This document shows, in pieces, positions 1-11,075 of a stretch of 64,000 nucleotides of DNA. The first letter of the stretch is position 1. The number at the start of each line of letters is the position of its first letter. The position numbers and the translations under genes were made by a program. The stretch spans positions 92,116,814-92,180,813 of the forward strand of contig OX328132.1 of the NCBI GenBank assembly GCA_946811695.1, read 5' to 3'. Under the pieces are notes generated by a model. It did no database searches. It was not told the origin of the DNA and was given only the letters and a program-made list of their open reading frames with translations. This DNA is from Gonocerus acuteangulatus. Its lineage: Eukaryota > Arthropoda > Insecta > Hemiptera > Coreidae.

Positions 1-420
1 ATTAAAAAAAAAGCAGCATGACGGGGCCCTGGGTGGTCCGCTCTCCAGGTACACATATTTCGTAAGAATTGGGTCAATGAGTTGGTTTATAATGCTGATG
101 CGGAAGGTTCCGCGTCCTATTAAATGCCTTAATTTGTATTTCGATTTGTTTTTTACTGTTTCGCTTATGGCTTATACTAAACGATAGAGTGGTTTTGTGC
201 TTTTGTACGGTGTTGTTGTGGGCTAACGCTCGGCCATCAAAAACATAATTTCATATATCTGATTGAAAATATCCTTTACAAGCTAACTCAGCCAGACAAA
301 CCCAGTGTTGATATTTTTAACACACAGATCATTGAAATTCGCATAAATCATATGTATGCAATACTATATGTATATACAGGGTATCATAAACCACCTGATA
401 AATTAACCGTAAAATCTGAC
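1..420. other. AT-rich stretch without recognised features
   Basis: No coding, RNA or clear repeat signal was found. A short tRNA-like scrap near position 30 (gggtggtccgctctcc) could be a decayed SINE end, but no B box follows it. Confidence 0.4.
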
Positions 421-786
421 CGTAAAATCAACTTCCGTTTGGTGCCGGAAGTGCAAATCCATTTTTTTCAAATGGAACTTGCCTAGTTATTCACAGATTT
501 CTATTCTCATCAGTTGAAAAATACGAAACGAATATGAAGGATATTTTCATTTGATTCAAACACTCACAATTTCAACGCGCAAATATACAGTTTAAATACA
601 GACTTTCGATTCGGGCATCTTCAAAGGGGAATTAGAGGTCTGCATTATTATTGTCTTAAGAAACGTTTTAAATGAATGCTTCATGTTTTTCAACAAAGAA
701 TCCGAGCCGGTGAAAAAATAGGCATTTTCCATTTGGAAAAATGAATTTCGGTCTGAATAGGCCACATCCGGAAGTTGATTTTACAG
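421..786. repeat. Inverted repeat, about 66-bp arms
   Basis: The left arm at about 421-486 (starting cgtaaaatcaacttccg) is repeated in inverted orientation at about 720-786 (ending cggaagttgattttacag). Both arms also share a 'ccatttttccaaatgg'-like segment. The arms are imperfect, and the 230-bp loop has no recognisable coding content. This is most simply a small, aged foldback or MITE-type element. No target duplication could be defined. Confidence 0.55.
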
Positions 787-1916
787 TGAATCTTTAGAAC
801 TACATTTACCCATAAAGACATCATCGAGTTTTGAAAAATATAAATGTGCTTTTTAGGGAGTGTACTTTTAATATAATTGAATGTACATCCCATATAATAT
901 ACCAATATTCCTTCTTTGATCCACAAAAATGGTCCGATTTTATGGAAATTTGAAAGGAAGATACTTTGCCTAGAACAATAGTTAACATTCGATAATTTGT
1001 TAGCCGAAATCTATTTTTTTATTTTTTATTTTTTTAATTCATCCAAAATAAAAGTCTTAAAGTATAGTGTTTGCAGTTAGTTATCCTTTTTATCGGCGAG
1101 GAATCAGGAAAAACAAATACTTTGATATTTAACTGTTTTTTTTTTTTCATAAATCTTTATCTGTTTGTTTTGAACTTTCAGAAATGATATATTCTCTTGA
1201 GGAATATAGGAATTTTTTCAGTTTTCCCATACTATGTGAACCCAGTGGGAAATTAGTTTTTTTTTTTTTTTAAATTTCCTATAAGTGAAGGTGGGATACA
1301 AATTTCGACAGAACCATCTCAGCTGGAGGAACATTGCCTAAAATATTCGTTTGGTACCATAAGGCATTAGGTTTTTAATTTTAATTTCAGGATTCATTCT
1401 AGATTTTAATCTCAATCCTTTTGCAACATTATTTCAAATGTGAAAATAATTGTTTTTCTTACTTATTAACTTACTAAGATTAATTTTTATTCTATTTGTT
1501 TCTCTATTTTAATGTTAATTATCTATTTTTTTTATTTTTAGTTTATTTATTCCGTACTTTTCTTTTAAATTTGTTCATTTTAAATGTTCAGCAATGAGAA
1601 ATTTAAGGTAATCTGTTAAAAATAACAGATTATGCAATCTGCGACCTGCCAAATAAACAGGAAATGAAGAACAACAGTTATATTCAAGCCTAAAGAGAAC
1701 AATACCCTCGTTGTGCGAACTCCTTATTCCAATCAATGAATATGTGTTCATAAGTCTGTTCAATACCAGAGTTACATTCACATGTATAAATGTAAACTTA
1801 TTAATTTAGACGAGATCGTTGTGCGTTATTGATGCGAAGATAGAATTTTTTGAGTGTGTAGAATTGATAAAGAAGTCATCTCCTCTACATATTCCAACAT
1901 TTTCCATTTATTAAAA
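787..1916. other. Intergenic AT-rich DNA
   Basis: Mostly A/T runs. The few open frames (for example minus strand 1575-1781) have no recognisable motif or splice context. Nothing supportable was found. Confidence 0.5.
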
Positions 1917-1954
1917 GTCTGACTCGCAGGAACTGCGTCATCTTAGCGCGGTTC

Positions 1955-1960
<6 letters not shown>

Positions 1961-2000
<40 letters not shown>

Positions 2001-2157
2001 TCTACATCTAGGTCATTAGCGCCGACATCCAGGGTGTAGCGAGGAATTTGACCAGCGAGCCATGGGATGATAAAATTCCTGCCGGAGGTTGGGAATCGAA
2101 CCCACCATCTCCCGCTTATGAATCCAAGGCGCTAGCCATTAGACCACGGGAGACCCC
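1961..2157 (-). mobile_element. tRNA-derived SINE (family S1) with target-site duplication
   Basis: Read on the minus strand it begins ggtctcccgtggtctaatgg, an RNA polymerase III A box (tggtctaatgg). It continues to a B box (ggttcgattcc), then a fixed tail ending in 'gcgctaatgac', and finishes in a long poly-A (poly-T at 1961-1997). It is flanked by near-identical 11-bp repeats, ggttccagttc (1950-1960) and ggttcctgttc (2158-2168). These are a convincing target-site duplication inside the family A end. The head resembles a tRNA of the Glu/Asp/Met type; the exact parent is uncertain. Confidence 0.9.
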
Positions 2158-3234
2158 GGTTCCTGTTCATATCCCTATTCTCATTGGAAAAGCATAGAAT
2201 AGAAACAGATAATATTTTCCTCCGCCTTTGTTCAAAGGGTTTTATGGCTATACCTGGGGTCGGGTCCGCAAGACCCTAGAAACCTCTTCTACCGATACTT
2301 CATTTCATACTTTTCAATGAATTGGAAAATATCAAAAATTTTCACATATTCCTGTGTTCTTTTACTATAGTAATGATTCTACAGATAAAATCAATTAAAA
2401 AATAAAATAAAAAAACCAACAGCATAAAGGCAATTGAAAATATTCAAAAGACGTCATCGAATCTCTTTCTCTTGGCAAGCTATATTTCTAACAATGAATT
2501 GTTTTTCTTATTTTGCCTAATCTGTTTTATTGTAAAATACATTATCCAACTATAAGCAATTAAAAAATAACAAGGAATAAAAACAGACAAAAAGAACAGT
2601 TCGAATAAGCAAAATCAATTTCTTTAATGTTTTAAGCACTTATTTCTCCGATTGACATCGCCTAATCAAAACTTTCATCAGAACCTTTTTTGTAGAGCAT
2701 TTAGTAAGCTTTCTAATGGTGTTGTTTCGTTTACCACGATTCTCAACCTTTTTCGAGATATTAAGGAAAATATACAAAGTTACCAAAACTTTTTATGTCT
2801 GTTAATAAAATATTTTATTCTAACCCTTCTTTAACTCCAAACGTAACCAAAATTTCAACATATTAGTTTTAATGATAGTAAAACATGCAGAAAATGTTTC
2901 AACTGAATCCCATGATTCTAAGTACCCAAACCAAAAACGGTATTCAAAAACTATTTTTCCAATTTTCTCAAAAACGGTTAAAGCTATATTTTATCGTCAA
3001 ATTGGTTTCATTCGTTTTCCTAGCCAAAGAAGCCTATAAAACGAGTACTTACAAGCTTATGAACTCAAAAACGTAAGCGTTACGATTTTTTTTGCGCGAA
3101 TTTCGCCCCAAACGCCATCTTCCAGTGGGCGGATTTGGTGGTTAACGAACTTGACCTTTCAAATCGGGCGACTGATTTTTGTACCAAATTTCATCAAAAT
3201 CGGACCATTAGGGAGGCCAGAAATCCGCGAAAAG

Positions 3235-3335
<101 letters not shown>

Positions 3336-3470
3336 AATTTTAACCACCATTATTTTCGGTCTCTAGGGGTTCTGAAACGCGAAATTTTCTAGTCGACACT
3401 TCCGGAATGTTTCATTGTATCAACCTTATAAGCGGGGTTCCTCCCTATCGGGGAGGGAGGAACCGCGCTA

Positions 3471-4210
3471 AAAACATCCTGCTAAAAATCCATACCCCCG
3501 ATATTTGTAACCGTTTACAAGAAAAATTGATATAATTACTTTTCCTAATTTTCAGTTTGGGTATTCAGAAACGATTTATTCTGTTGAAACTTGTAACAGA
3601 TGTTTGAAATTCATCTAATCTAAGGTATTTAAAGTCTGGTTGCGTTTGGAGTTAAGGAATTATTAGAAAAACCAAATTTTATTTTTAGACATGAAAAGAA
3701 TTCGGATCTTGTTATATTTTCTAAATTATCTCGACAATGGTTAGGAAATCGTGGTAAGTGGAAAGTGACGATTCGAAAGCTTACTTAGGTCTCTACAAAA
3801 AAGGTCCTGATGTAATTTTTTATGGGTCCATGTCAATTGGACAAATAAGTGCTTAAAACTTCAAAATTGTAAGTGTTGGTCTTTAGCGAGCTTTGTCTCT
3901 GTTTACCTAACTTTTTAATTGGTATTTTTTTTAATTTAACAGTAAAATGATTATTTTAGTAAAAGGACATTGCTACAGTGTTTCCAAGATCGAACGTTGA
4001 GAAAGAAGATGGGAGTACTTTCCGCTTAGGATACAATCAGTTTCGTCTTGTGGCGTTTAAAATCTTATGTTACATTTCTTTGAGATTTTAATTTTATATT
4101 TTTCACGAACGATCAAAACCTACCAATAAGTGCTTCTATTCTTTTACTAATGTCATTAGGGATGTGAACGGATTCGCGCTAAGATGACGCAGTTCCTGCG
4201 AGTCGGTCTT
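3471..4210 (+). mobile_element. Family A repeat, plus-strand partial copy
   Basis: This second family A piece is in opposite orientation to the one at 1917-3470, so the two form a 2.3-kb inverted pair. It carries 'gtttggagttaaggaa' and 'gaaatcgtggtaagtgga'. It ends with the 3' hairpin gcgctaagatgacgcagttcc followed by tgcgagtcggtc at 4188-4209. The 5' part including the TA tract is missing. Confidence 0.65.
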
Positions 4211-4268
4211 TTTGTAATTTATTTTGCATATATATTAGTATTAACTCTGTCCTGCTTGTTTTGCGGTC

Positions 4269-4298
4269 CTAATGAGGGCTTGAATTTCAAGCCGAAAC
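4269..4298 (+). ncRNA. Hammerhead-like hairpin motif
   Basis: CTAATGA, one base (G), a 7-bp stem GGCTTGA/TCAAGCC with a 3-base loop, then GAAAC. It matches the motif at 28389-28418, which shares flanking sequence (tcctgcttgtttt upstream and 'aataaaac' downstream). CTAATGA departs from the hammerhead core CTGANGA at the third base, so catalysis is doubtful. It is best read as the decayed end of a Penelope-like or related element. Confidence 0.45.
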
Positions 4299-4355
4299 CT
4301 CAGCAAATAATAAAACTCATTTTATTATAACAAATTTAGTTCTATCGACAAATCA

Positions 4356-4503
4356 GGGCCATTAGCGCCGACATCCAGGATGCAGCGAGGAATCTTCTCA
4401 ACGAGCCCTGAGATGAGAAAATTCCTGCCGCCGCGGGGATCGAACCCACCATCTCCCGCTTATGAATCTAAGGCGCTAGCCACTAGACCACGGGAGACCC
4501 CTC
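4356..4503 (-). mobile_element. tRNA-derived SINE (S1), tail-truncated
   Basis: Same family as 1961-2157. The minus strand shows the A box tggtctagtgg, the anticodon-loop region 'gattcataagcgggag', a B box reading gttcgatcc, and the tail 'ctggatgtcggcgctaatgg'. It lacks the poly-A, so it is either truncated or old. Confidence 0.85.
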
Positions 4504-6145
4504 GTAAACTTATTAACATTATTTTTGTCAATATAATCAATTTATTCAAGTAGAATAGAATGTTTCGGAAAAGGGGCCTTCTCTATTTTCTCGGGGGTGT
4601 TTTGAATTGAGTCAGTAAGACTGGGGTGGCGGACGGCACGTTGCACAGTCGGGAACACGATACCCCTGTCGGTCAGCTTCGGTTGCCATATGGTCAGAGC
4701 AAAACTGTTTTTTTTTTTTACATTTTTTTGTCTTACTTTTTACGATCCTTTCAACACATGATGCCATTCAGAAGGAGGTGGTTTTCCAGGAGAACTTCGT
4801 GACCACAAAACGTTTAATTAAGATATTAGAAGTTTAAAGATAATATTTTCTTTACCAAATTGTTGAAAAATTATTTATTTTTATCAAAAAAGAACGTATG
4901 CTGTTTAATCTTTATTTGTGAGTGTAGAATGTTATTTAACACCAACAAATAATATAGGTATATTGAAATTATAGACAAAACATAATTTGTTAATATTTGG
5001 GGATGGAAATTGATGTTTGCCTACCCCAAATATGTTTTTTGCCCCTTATTTATTTGCATATTATTTCTCTTTGAGATTGGTTCAGTTTTATGTTTATAGT
5101 TTATAATAATAAATAATTTAATTATGGTATTTAGGGTGCTGATTTCATGCTATGTATGACTACGTTTTATTATGAATTACCCTAATAAAAAATGCTCATG
5201 TTCATGTTATTTTTCATTCAATGTTTCTTTATTTAAAAAAAATTATAATTTATGATAAAACAAGAGCATAAGTTTAACACAATAGATATAATATATTTTA
5301 ACAAAATATCTTTTAGCCTTAATGATTCCTTAAAGCAATTAGTTAGTTTTATTAAAAATACAACGTTTGGAGATTTTTGTGGTCAAAGTTTTGGGTTATT
5401 TTTAAAATTAGTTTAAAAAAAAATGTCCGACAGTAATAACATAACATTTTTTATAGGATGAATCGTGATAACGAAGCATTTTAGATAGTTCTTTCCTACA
5501 TTTTTTTATTGCCAAAGTCGTGCAAAATAGATGGTAGTGCTTACAGAACCAATTATTTTGCGTTTATAGGTATTATGGCTCGGGAAATCGAATGAACACA
5601 TTTTCAAGGCGTTTTAGAAAACCTTGAATACAACTAATAATCCAGCTGAATTTTCGGTTTCGTTGCCACAAAATGACGGATTGAGTTTTTTCTAAATGTT
5701 TAACATTCATGACAACTAAAATTTATAAATTTTACTTATGCCAGCCATACACATTGCGGCATACCGGACAAGGTTAACTGCACAGGTAAACCGGAAAGGT
5801 ATGTTTGTGCATGTAGGATCTCTAGGATTTACGTATCACCGATTTCCTGGTTTCTCAAGAAGTTGACCAGCCAACAAAGGTTTAGTATTTTCCATTCTCG
5901 ACAAATTTAAATATCTCCTGCTTTTTGGTATATATGCCACCAAATTAAATTTAAAGAAATCTTCCAGATAGCTGACATTGGAACCACGTGTAATGAGACA
6001 TTTCGGGATGTGCCACATGGTCACTATATGTAAACAGAATTTTATGAAACCTTCTGTTGTTGTACCTTTTATAATAAGCGTATTCCATGCTACAAATTGT
6101 TATAGACAGATAAGAGCAGCTAACAGAAACAGTTAATATTTTAAG
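4504..6145. other. Intergenic AT-rich DNA
   Basis: No coding exon, RNA gene or repeat match was recognised. The minus-strand frame at 5836-6024 has no identifiable motif. Confidence 0.45.
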
Positions 6146-7415
6146 TAGCCAGGGAATAGATTGGATTCGGTTTGGAAAACATCAATACGATTTTTGTAAA
6201 AATCTGTATCAATGACGTTTTGGCTACTCTTTGGAAGCCTTTGTCAGCTAAAGGACAAAACACAAATGTAGAATTAATCAAAAGAATACTTAAACCAATA
6301 AAGAAATATGATTACTTATAAGAACATTGTTTTGTTAACACTAATAAGTAACAGAACATTAAAAACAGGTAAGTGAACAATAGTTCTTTCCCTAGAACTT
6401 AGTTCAGAGTATGGAGGGATAATCAAAACATAAAAATTTAAAATGAGATAAGTACAACTGAACAGACAGTAATAATATTTCTAATCTTTAATAATAACTA
6501 AGATTCTACATACCAATGAGTGTCGGTGGGGGGGAGGGGAGAAAGACCAAAGTTAACAGTTAAGTGACCATTGAGAAAATATAGGAAGAAACTGGATTCT
6601 TCCAAGGTATATGAAACTCAACACCAAGTAGGGGTGGGGGGAGGTCGGGGAAGATCAAGACAAATTTGCACTTGCAAAAACCCCATTACTCAAAATTTTA
6701 ACTTCGATGACACACAAATTCTCTCTACAGAACGAAACAAAAAAAACTTCAGATCTCTGAATGCGTACAAATAAACGTAAATACCAACAATATAATTTAC
6801 AAAACCGACACAGAAGGCATTTCTCCTATCTGCTCCAATATTTTCCACAAACTCTCCGGACTCCCTACCTTGTATTTTCCCATGTCCTCTTTTCCGTCTG
6901 GGTGTCCTTTCATTAGCACCTTTTCTCCTTTTCCTGTCATACAACCTCTTTGATCTTTCCCCACCCCTTCTTGATGTTTAGTTACATATACCTTGGAAGA
7001 ATCCGGCTTCTTTCTATGTTTTCACCATGGTCACTTGAATGGCAACTTTGGTCTTTCTCTACCCCCTGACACTCATCGGTATGTAGTATCTTAGTTATTA
7101 TTAAAGATTAAAAATATTATTACTATCTGTTCGTTTGTATTTATCCCATTTTAAATTTTTATTTTTTGATTATCCGTCCATACGCTGAACTACGTTCTAG
7201 GGAAAGAACTATTGTTCACTTACCTGTTTATAATGTTCTGTTTCTTATTGGTGTTATATACAAAATATTCTGATATGTGATCATATTTCTTTAATCGTTC
7301 AACTATTCTCTCTGCATTTGGGTTTTGTCTTTTAGCCAAAACGTCCTTAATAAAGATTTTTACAGAAATCGTATTGATGTTTTCCTAGCCTAATCCCAAC
7401 TATTCCCCGACTGCT
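6146..7415. mobile_element. Long inverted-repeat element with hammerhead-like ends (family P)
   Basis: The left arm at about 6146-6660 is repeated inverted at about 6950-7415 around a loop of roughly 290 bp. Shared landmarks include 'acatcaatacgatttttg', 'gaacaatagttctttccc', 'tttaataataactaagat' and 'gaccaaagttaac'. A degenerate hammerhead-like hairpin lies in the left arm (6217-6247), and the right arm keeps a remnant near 7333. The same family recurs at 9590-9730 and 26439-27110. Mirror-image copies with such hairpins fit Penelope-like retroelement relics, but no reverse transcriptase is present here. Confidence 0.7.
6217..6247 (-). ncRNA. Degenerate hammerhead-like hairpin
   Basis: The minus strand reads CTGACAA, A, then GGCTTC/GTAGCC around CAAAGA, then AAAAC. 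Compared with the intact version at 26970-27000 it has changes in the core and one stem mismatch. It marks the end of the inverted-repeat element. Confidence 0.4.
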
Positions 7416-7757
7416 TATCACCTCGTCGGCTAACTATCTACACCTTGATATTTTATTTCATCTTTCGTAAAAAAAAAATGTAAACAACTACTCCCAATGA
7501 TATTTCAAAGAATAGCGAGATTTTAGGCGCCGCGCTGGACAGGAAACTGACATCTTGATCTTCGCTCTACAAAAACATGATTACATGCATGTTTCGTATT
7601 TTAATGAAGAGGAAAGTCTTAGTTTTTCCAATTTTCTCGAAACCGGTAGAGTTCCTTCTCACAGGTTTCGAAATTCCTGTAACCTTATAATGATTAAGTT
7701 GATTTATAAATATAATATTAAGTTTATAGTAAAAATTGCAAGAAGAGTGGGAGTTCG

Positions 7758-7895
7758 GAGTCTCCCGTGGTCACCACCGGCGGCAGGAATTTTCTCATCC
7801 CACGGCTCGTTGGGAAAACTGCTTGCTGCATCCTGGATATCGGCGCTAATGGCCCAGATTTGTCGAAGCGCCGTAAAAAAAAAAAAAAAAAAAAA
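7758..7895 (+). mobile_element. tRNA-derived SINE (S1) with internal deletion
   Basis: It begins ggagtctcccgtggtc and jumps directly to 'accaccggcggcagg', so the anticodon and B-box part is missing. It then has the standard S1 tail (ctggatatcggcgctaatgg) and a 21-base poly-A. The 145-residue plus-strand frame spanning it is an artefact of SINE and poly-A (lysine run). Confidence 0.85.
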
Positions 7896-8399
7896 TCCCA
7901 GTGGAGGTAGGAGGTTACATCTGGTCAGTGGCGGGTGCATACTCCGGTTGCTCTCTACGCTCCTCAGAGCTATAAAAAGTTATCGTCGTTAAAGAGCTAA
8001 ATGGTCGTCGTTAGCGCTTTCTTAATGGCCTCCTTCCAATCTGGCTTCGAATCAAATGAACCAAGAAAAGGAAATTAAGATAATTTTACCAAAAATTATA
8101 TTTATTATTTTAAAGTTCATTTTGAATTACTATTTACATTATTTAGGCTTTTAGTAAATACAAACTTCCACCCTCAGATTTTGCTCAGAATGATTTTTGA
8201 CACCTAAAGAAGAATTTAAGTTATAATTTTCATGTAACCCCCTCCCTTCTCATTAGTTTTGAGTAGATCCCATTAGATTTGAATATTATTATTATTCGAG
8301 AAAACCAAAATTTATTTGGTTTGCATTACGTGCCTCAGGTGACCCTCATAAATAAATAAATCGAACTATTTTGCAGAATCTACGCCAGAAGCATAGAGA

Positions 8400-8411
8400 G
8401 TTTTGTGTATA

Positions 8412-8481
<70 letters not shown>

Positions 8482-8760
8482 GAAAGAGAGAGAGTATGAT
8501 TTGTCTGTTCGTGCTCTTTTTTAGACGAAAAATACCTTTTGTAAATCGAACAGTTAAATTCGTTAACACTGAAACACAGATTTATTCCAGGAAATTACTG
8601 CCAAAAACTCTTATATATTTGAAAAGCTTGGTTTAGAAACAGTTAACATATCGTTTTGATATTTCGTGAAAAATGAAAACACCTACTCCAAAGGCATCGC
8701 GAGATTTTAAGCGCCACAATTTGGAGGAATGCCTCCTCGGTCATTCAAAGAATTAAAACC
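8400..8760 (+). repeat. Family A fragment with (TA)n
   Basis: The (TA)n tract at about 8419-8475 is followed by tttgtctgttcgtgctc and 'agacgaaaaatacc'. This is the same junction found in family A at 38701. Later sequence (cgagattttaagcgccac) resembles the family's late part, also seen near 7520 and 37115. It is partial and diverged. Confidence 0.5.
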
Positions 8761-9589
8761 CTATTAAAACATATTTGTCTCGTTTGTTTTGCCGAAATAT
8801 TTTTTAATAAAATGTTTATTTTTATTTTTTTATTATTGTTTTTTTTAATGTAATTTTTATTTTATTCTCTATTTACAATAATTCTTAGTTTTTTATATAA
8901 AAAAAACAACGGTGCTTTTGGGTATAATCGATGAAAATTTGAAGTAATTATTTTAAAATTGTCCCTGGGATCAATGGGGAGCGCTTTCCAGAAAAATACG
9001 TTATCCTCAAGCGAGTTATGAGATAATACTAAGTATTTGCTTTTGTCGAAAGTACTCAGCTACAATAATCCAATCCGATGCCAGAGTATCCAGCGCAGAA
9101 TATACCGACAGTATATTTACTTGCCGGATCTAACTCTAGACTATGTATTACAAACTTCTTTCTTTTAATCTAAATTCATTCGGAATCCGCTAAAAGTTAT
9201 ATTCCCTGTTTGACAGTTGAGTATACCCTAGTGATTATTTAGGTAATCAAATGAGGATTGGAGATCGGAGGTAGTGAAGCTTCATATAACAAGGAAGCGT
9301 ATTTTGCATTGACGTCGGAGTCGTAAGTAGCGTGCTTGACGGAATACTTATTGCTCCTTAGTTTTGATTTCATTTCATTTGTCTGCTCTCATGGATTTCC
9401 GCTGCTTTAATGTGGAAATTATGTATTGTCACTTTGTAACTAAGTGCAAGGTAACTTCCATCACTCGAGGTGCAACAAGGTAATTACGTGCGTTCTTTAA
9501 TGTCACTTTCAGCAAATCCTAAGATGTATTCGAGATCTAAAATATTATTATATGTTTAAAATAGAGAAAACACAATTTATAATTTACAG
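8761..9589. other. Intergenic DNA
   Basis: AT-rich with no supportable gene, RNA or repeat. Confidence 0.4.
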
Positions 9590-9730
9590 TAATGAGGTGT
9601 AGATAGATATAAATTGTGAGGTGATAAGCAGCCAGGAAACAGTTGGGATTCGGCTAGGAAAACATCAATACGATTTTTGTAAAAATCTTTATTAAGGACG
9701 TTTCGGCTACTCTATGGTAGTCTTCGTCAA
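9590..9730 (-). mobile_element. Family P end fragment with hammerhead-like hairpin
   Basis: It contains 'gataagcagccaggaaacag', 'acatcaatacgatttttg' and, on the minus strand at 9700-9729, TTGACGA-A-GACTAC-CATAGA-GTAGCC-GAAAC. The hairpin stem has one G-A type mismatch. It is a solo end matching the arms at 6.1-7.4 and 26.4-27.1 kb. Confidence 0.6.
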
Positions 9731-10749
9731 CTAAAACGAAAAACATAAATACAGAAGTAAAAACAGAAGTTCAAAAGTCTCACATCACAACAGCCACTAA
9801 GGCTAGGGGCCTTAACTATGAAGGTATCTACCGTGCTGTACACTATGGCGATAATGTAGGCATAGTCCAGTCACCAAAACAGCAATAGTGACAAAAAAAG
9901 AGCAAAGTTCGCAAAAAAAAAACGCGTAACGCTGATTTTTCGGGGTGTTGTTCGGGACCACCCCAGTAGTGTGTACCCAATTTGTCAGCTTCGAAAAACG
10001 TGTGCTAACTGCGCAGTAGTCGAAAAAAATTAAAATTTTTGGAAATTATTTAGATTTTTGCTTCTAGATCCTAAAGAGTGCATCGTGCAACAATTTGTAT
10101 TCTTATGCTTTTTTAAAGTAAATAAAATTTGAAAACTTGTGGTGCTAAAACAAAATTTGTAGGTAGAATAACTTCCGAGATACAGCTCTTCAAACTTTGG
10201 CTACTTTTTCCAAAAAGTGCAATATTTAACTAAATATGCTGAGCTCCTACTAGCTGAAAAGTTGTAGAAAATAAAAAAAAATCATAGGTATATAGTACAG
10301 AAAAATGGAATGAAGAACCCATTTCCTCCGCCTTCCAACTGAGCTACCTCTTTCGACATCTCCGGATTAGAACGATAAAGCCACCCACATTCTTGGGCAT
10401 ATCCTCCCATATTTTCTTTATGTCCAGATATTTTTAGCGTGATCTAGGTGTGCTTATGCGTGACTTCATTTCCTGGTTCGTACTAGAAAGGTTTGTATCC
10501 TGGTACAATGATAGGAATAATTCATTGCGTTTTTTTAGTTATACTCACTTATTTGTCGACCAAGTATGACAAAGAAACCTGGTTTAGAATGAAGGAAAAG
10601 AAACTCATTTTATACGATTTAATTCTTAAATAAGCATTCGTCAAGAAACAACGATTTTATTTTGTTGTAACCGTTGTACTGCTGAAGACGTTGCTTGGCT
10701 TATACTGACACTGCGGGACGGACTTTTACTTATTGAAATAAGTATTGAA
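9731..10749. other. Intergenic DNA
   Basis: No gene or element was recognised. Several A-runs are present. Confidence 0.4.
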
Positions 10750-11075
10750 AAGGCAACTTCGCTGCCTCTCTGTATCATAGCGCGTAATGGCCCTGCGTAT
10801 TTTGCACTTAAGGTGCCGCCTAATACTGCCACCTGATGCTCTTGCCTGTCTGTACCATAGTAAGACAAGGACCTGCGTATTCCGCCCATTGCAGTGACGC
10901 CTAAGACTGCCACCTGATGCTCTTGCCTGCCCGTACCATAGTAAGACAAGGACCCGCGTATTCCGCCCATTGCAGTGACGCCTAATACTGCCACCTGATG
11001 CTATTGCCTGTCCGTATCATAGTAAGACAAGGACCTGCGTATTCCGCCCATTGCAGTGGCGCCTGATGCTGCCAC
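10750..11075. repeat. 81-bp minisatellite, about four units
   Basis: The phrase 'acctgatgct' recurs at 10831, 10912 and 10993, an exact 81-bp period. An older unit lies before it and a decayed boundary near 11074. Each unit contains 'ccatagtaagacaaggacc' and 'ccgcccattgcagtgacgcc'. The period is a multiple of three, so the minus strand stays open for 117 residues with a 27-residue repeat (VAVLGVTAMGG...). No start context, splice signals or homology support a protein. A related single unit occurs near 11785-11860. Confidence 0.9.

Noticed and set aside
7555..7992. 145-codon plus-strand frame
   Set aside because: It runs through a SINE and its poly-A tail (lysine run); no independent coding evidence.
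10641..10994. 117-codon repeat protein on the minus strand
   Set aside because: The frame is open only because the minisatellite period is a multiple of three; no start context, splice signal or known repeat family.
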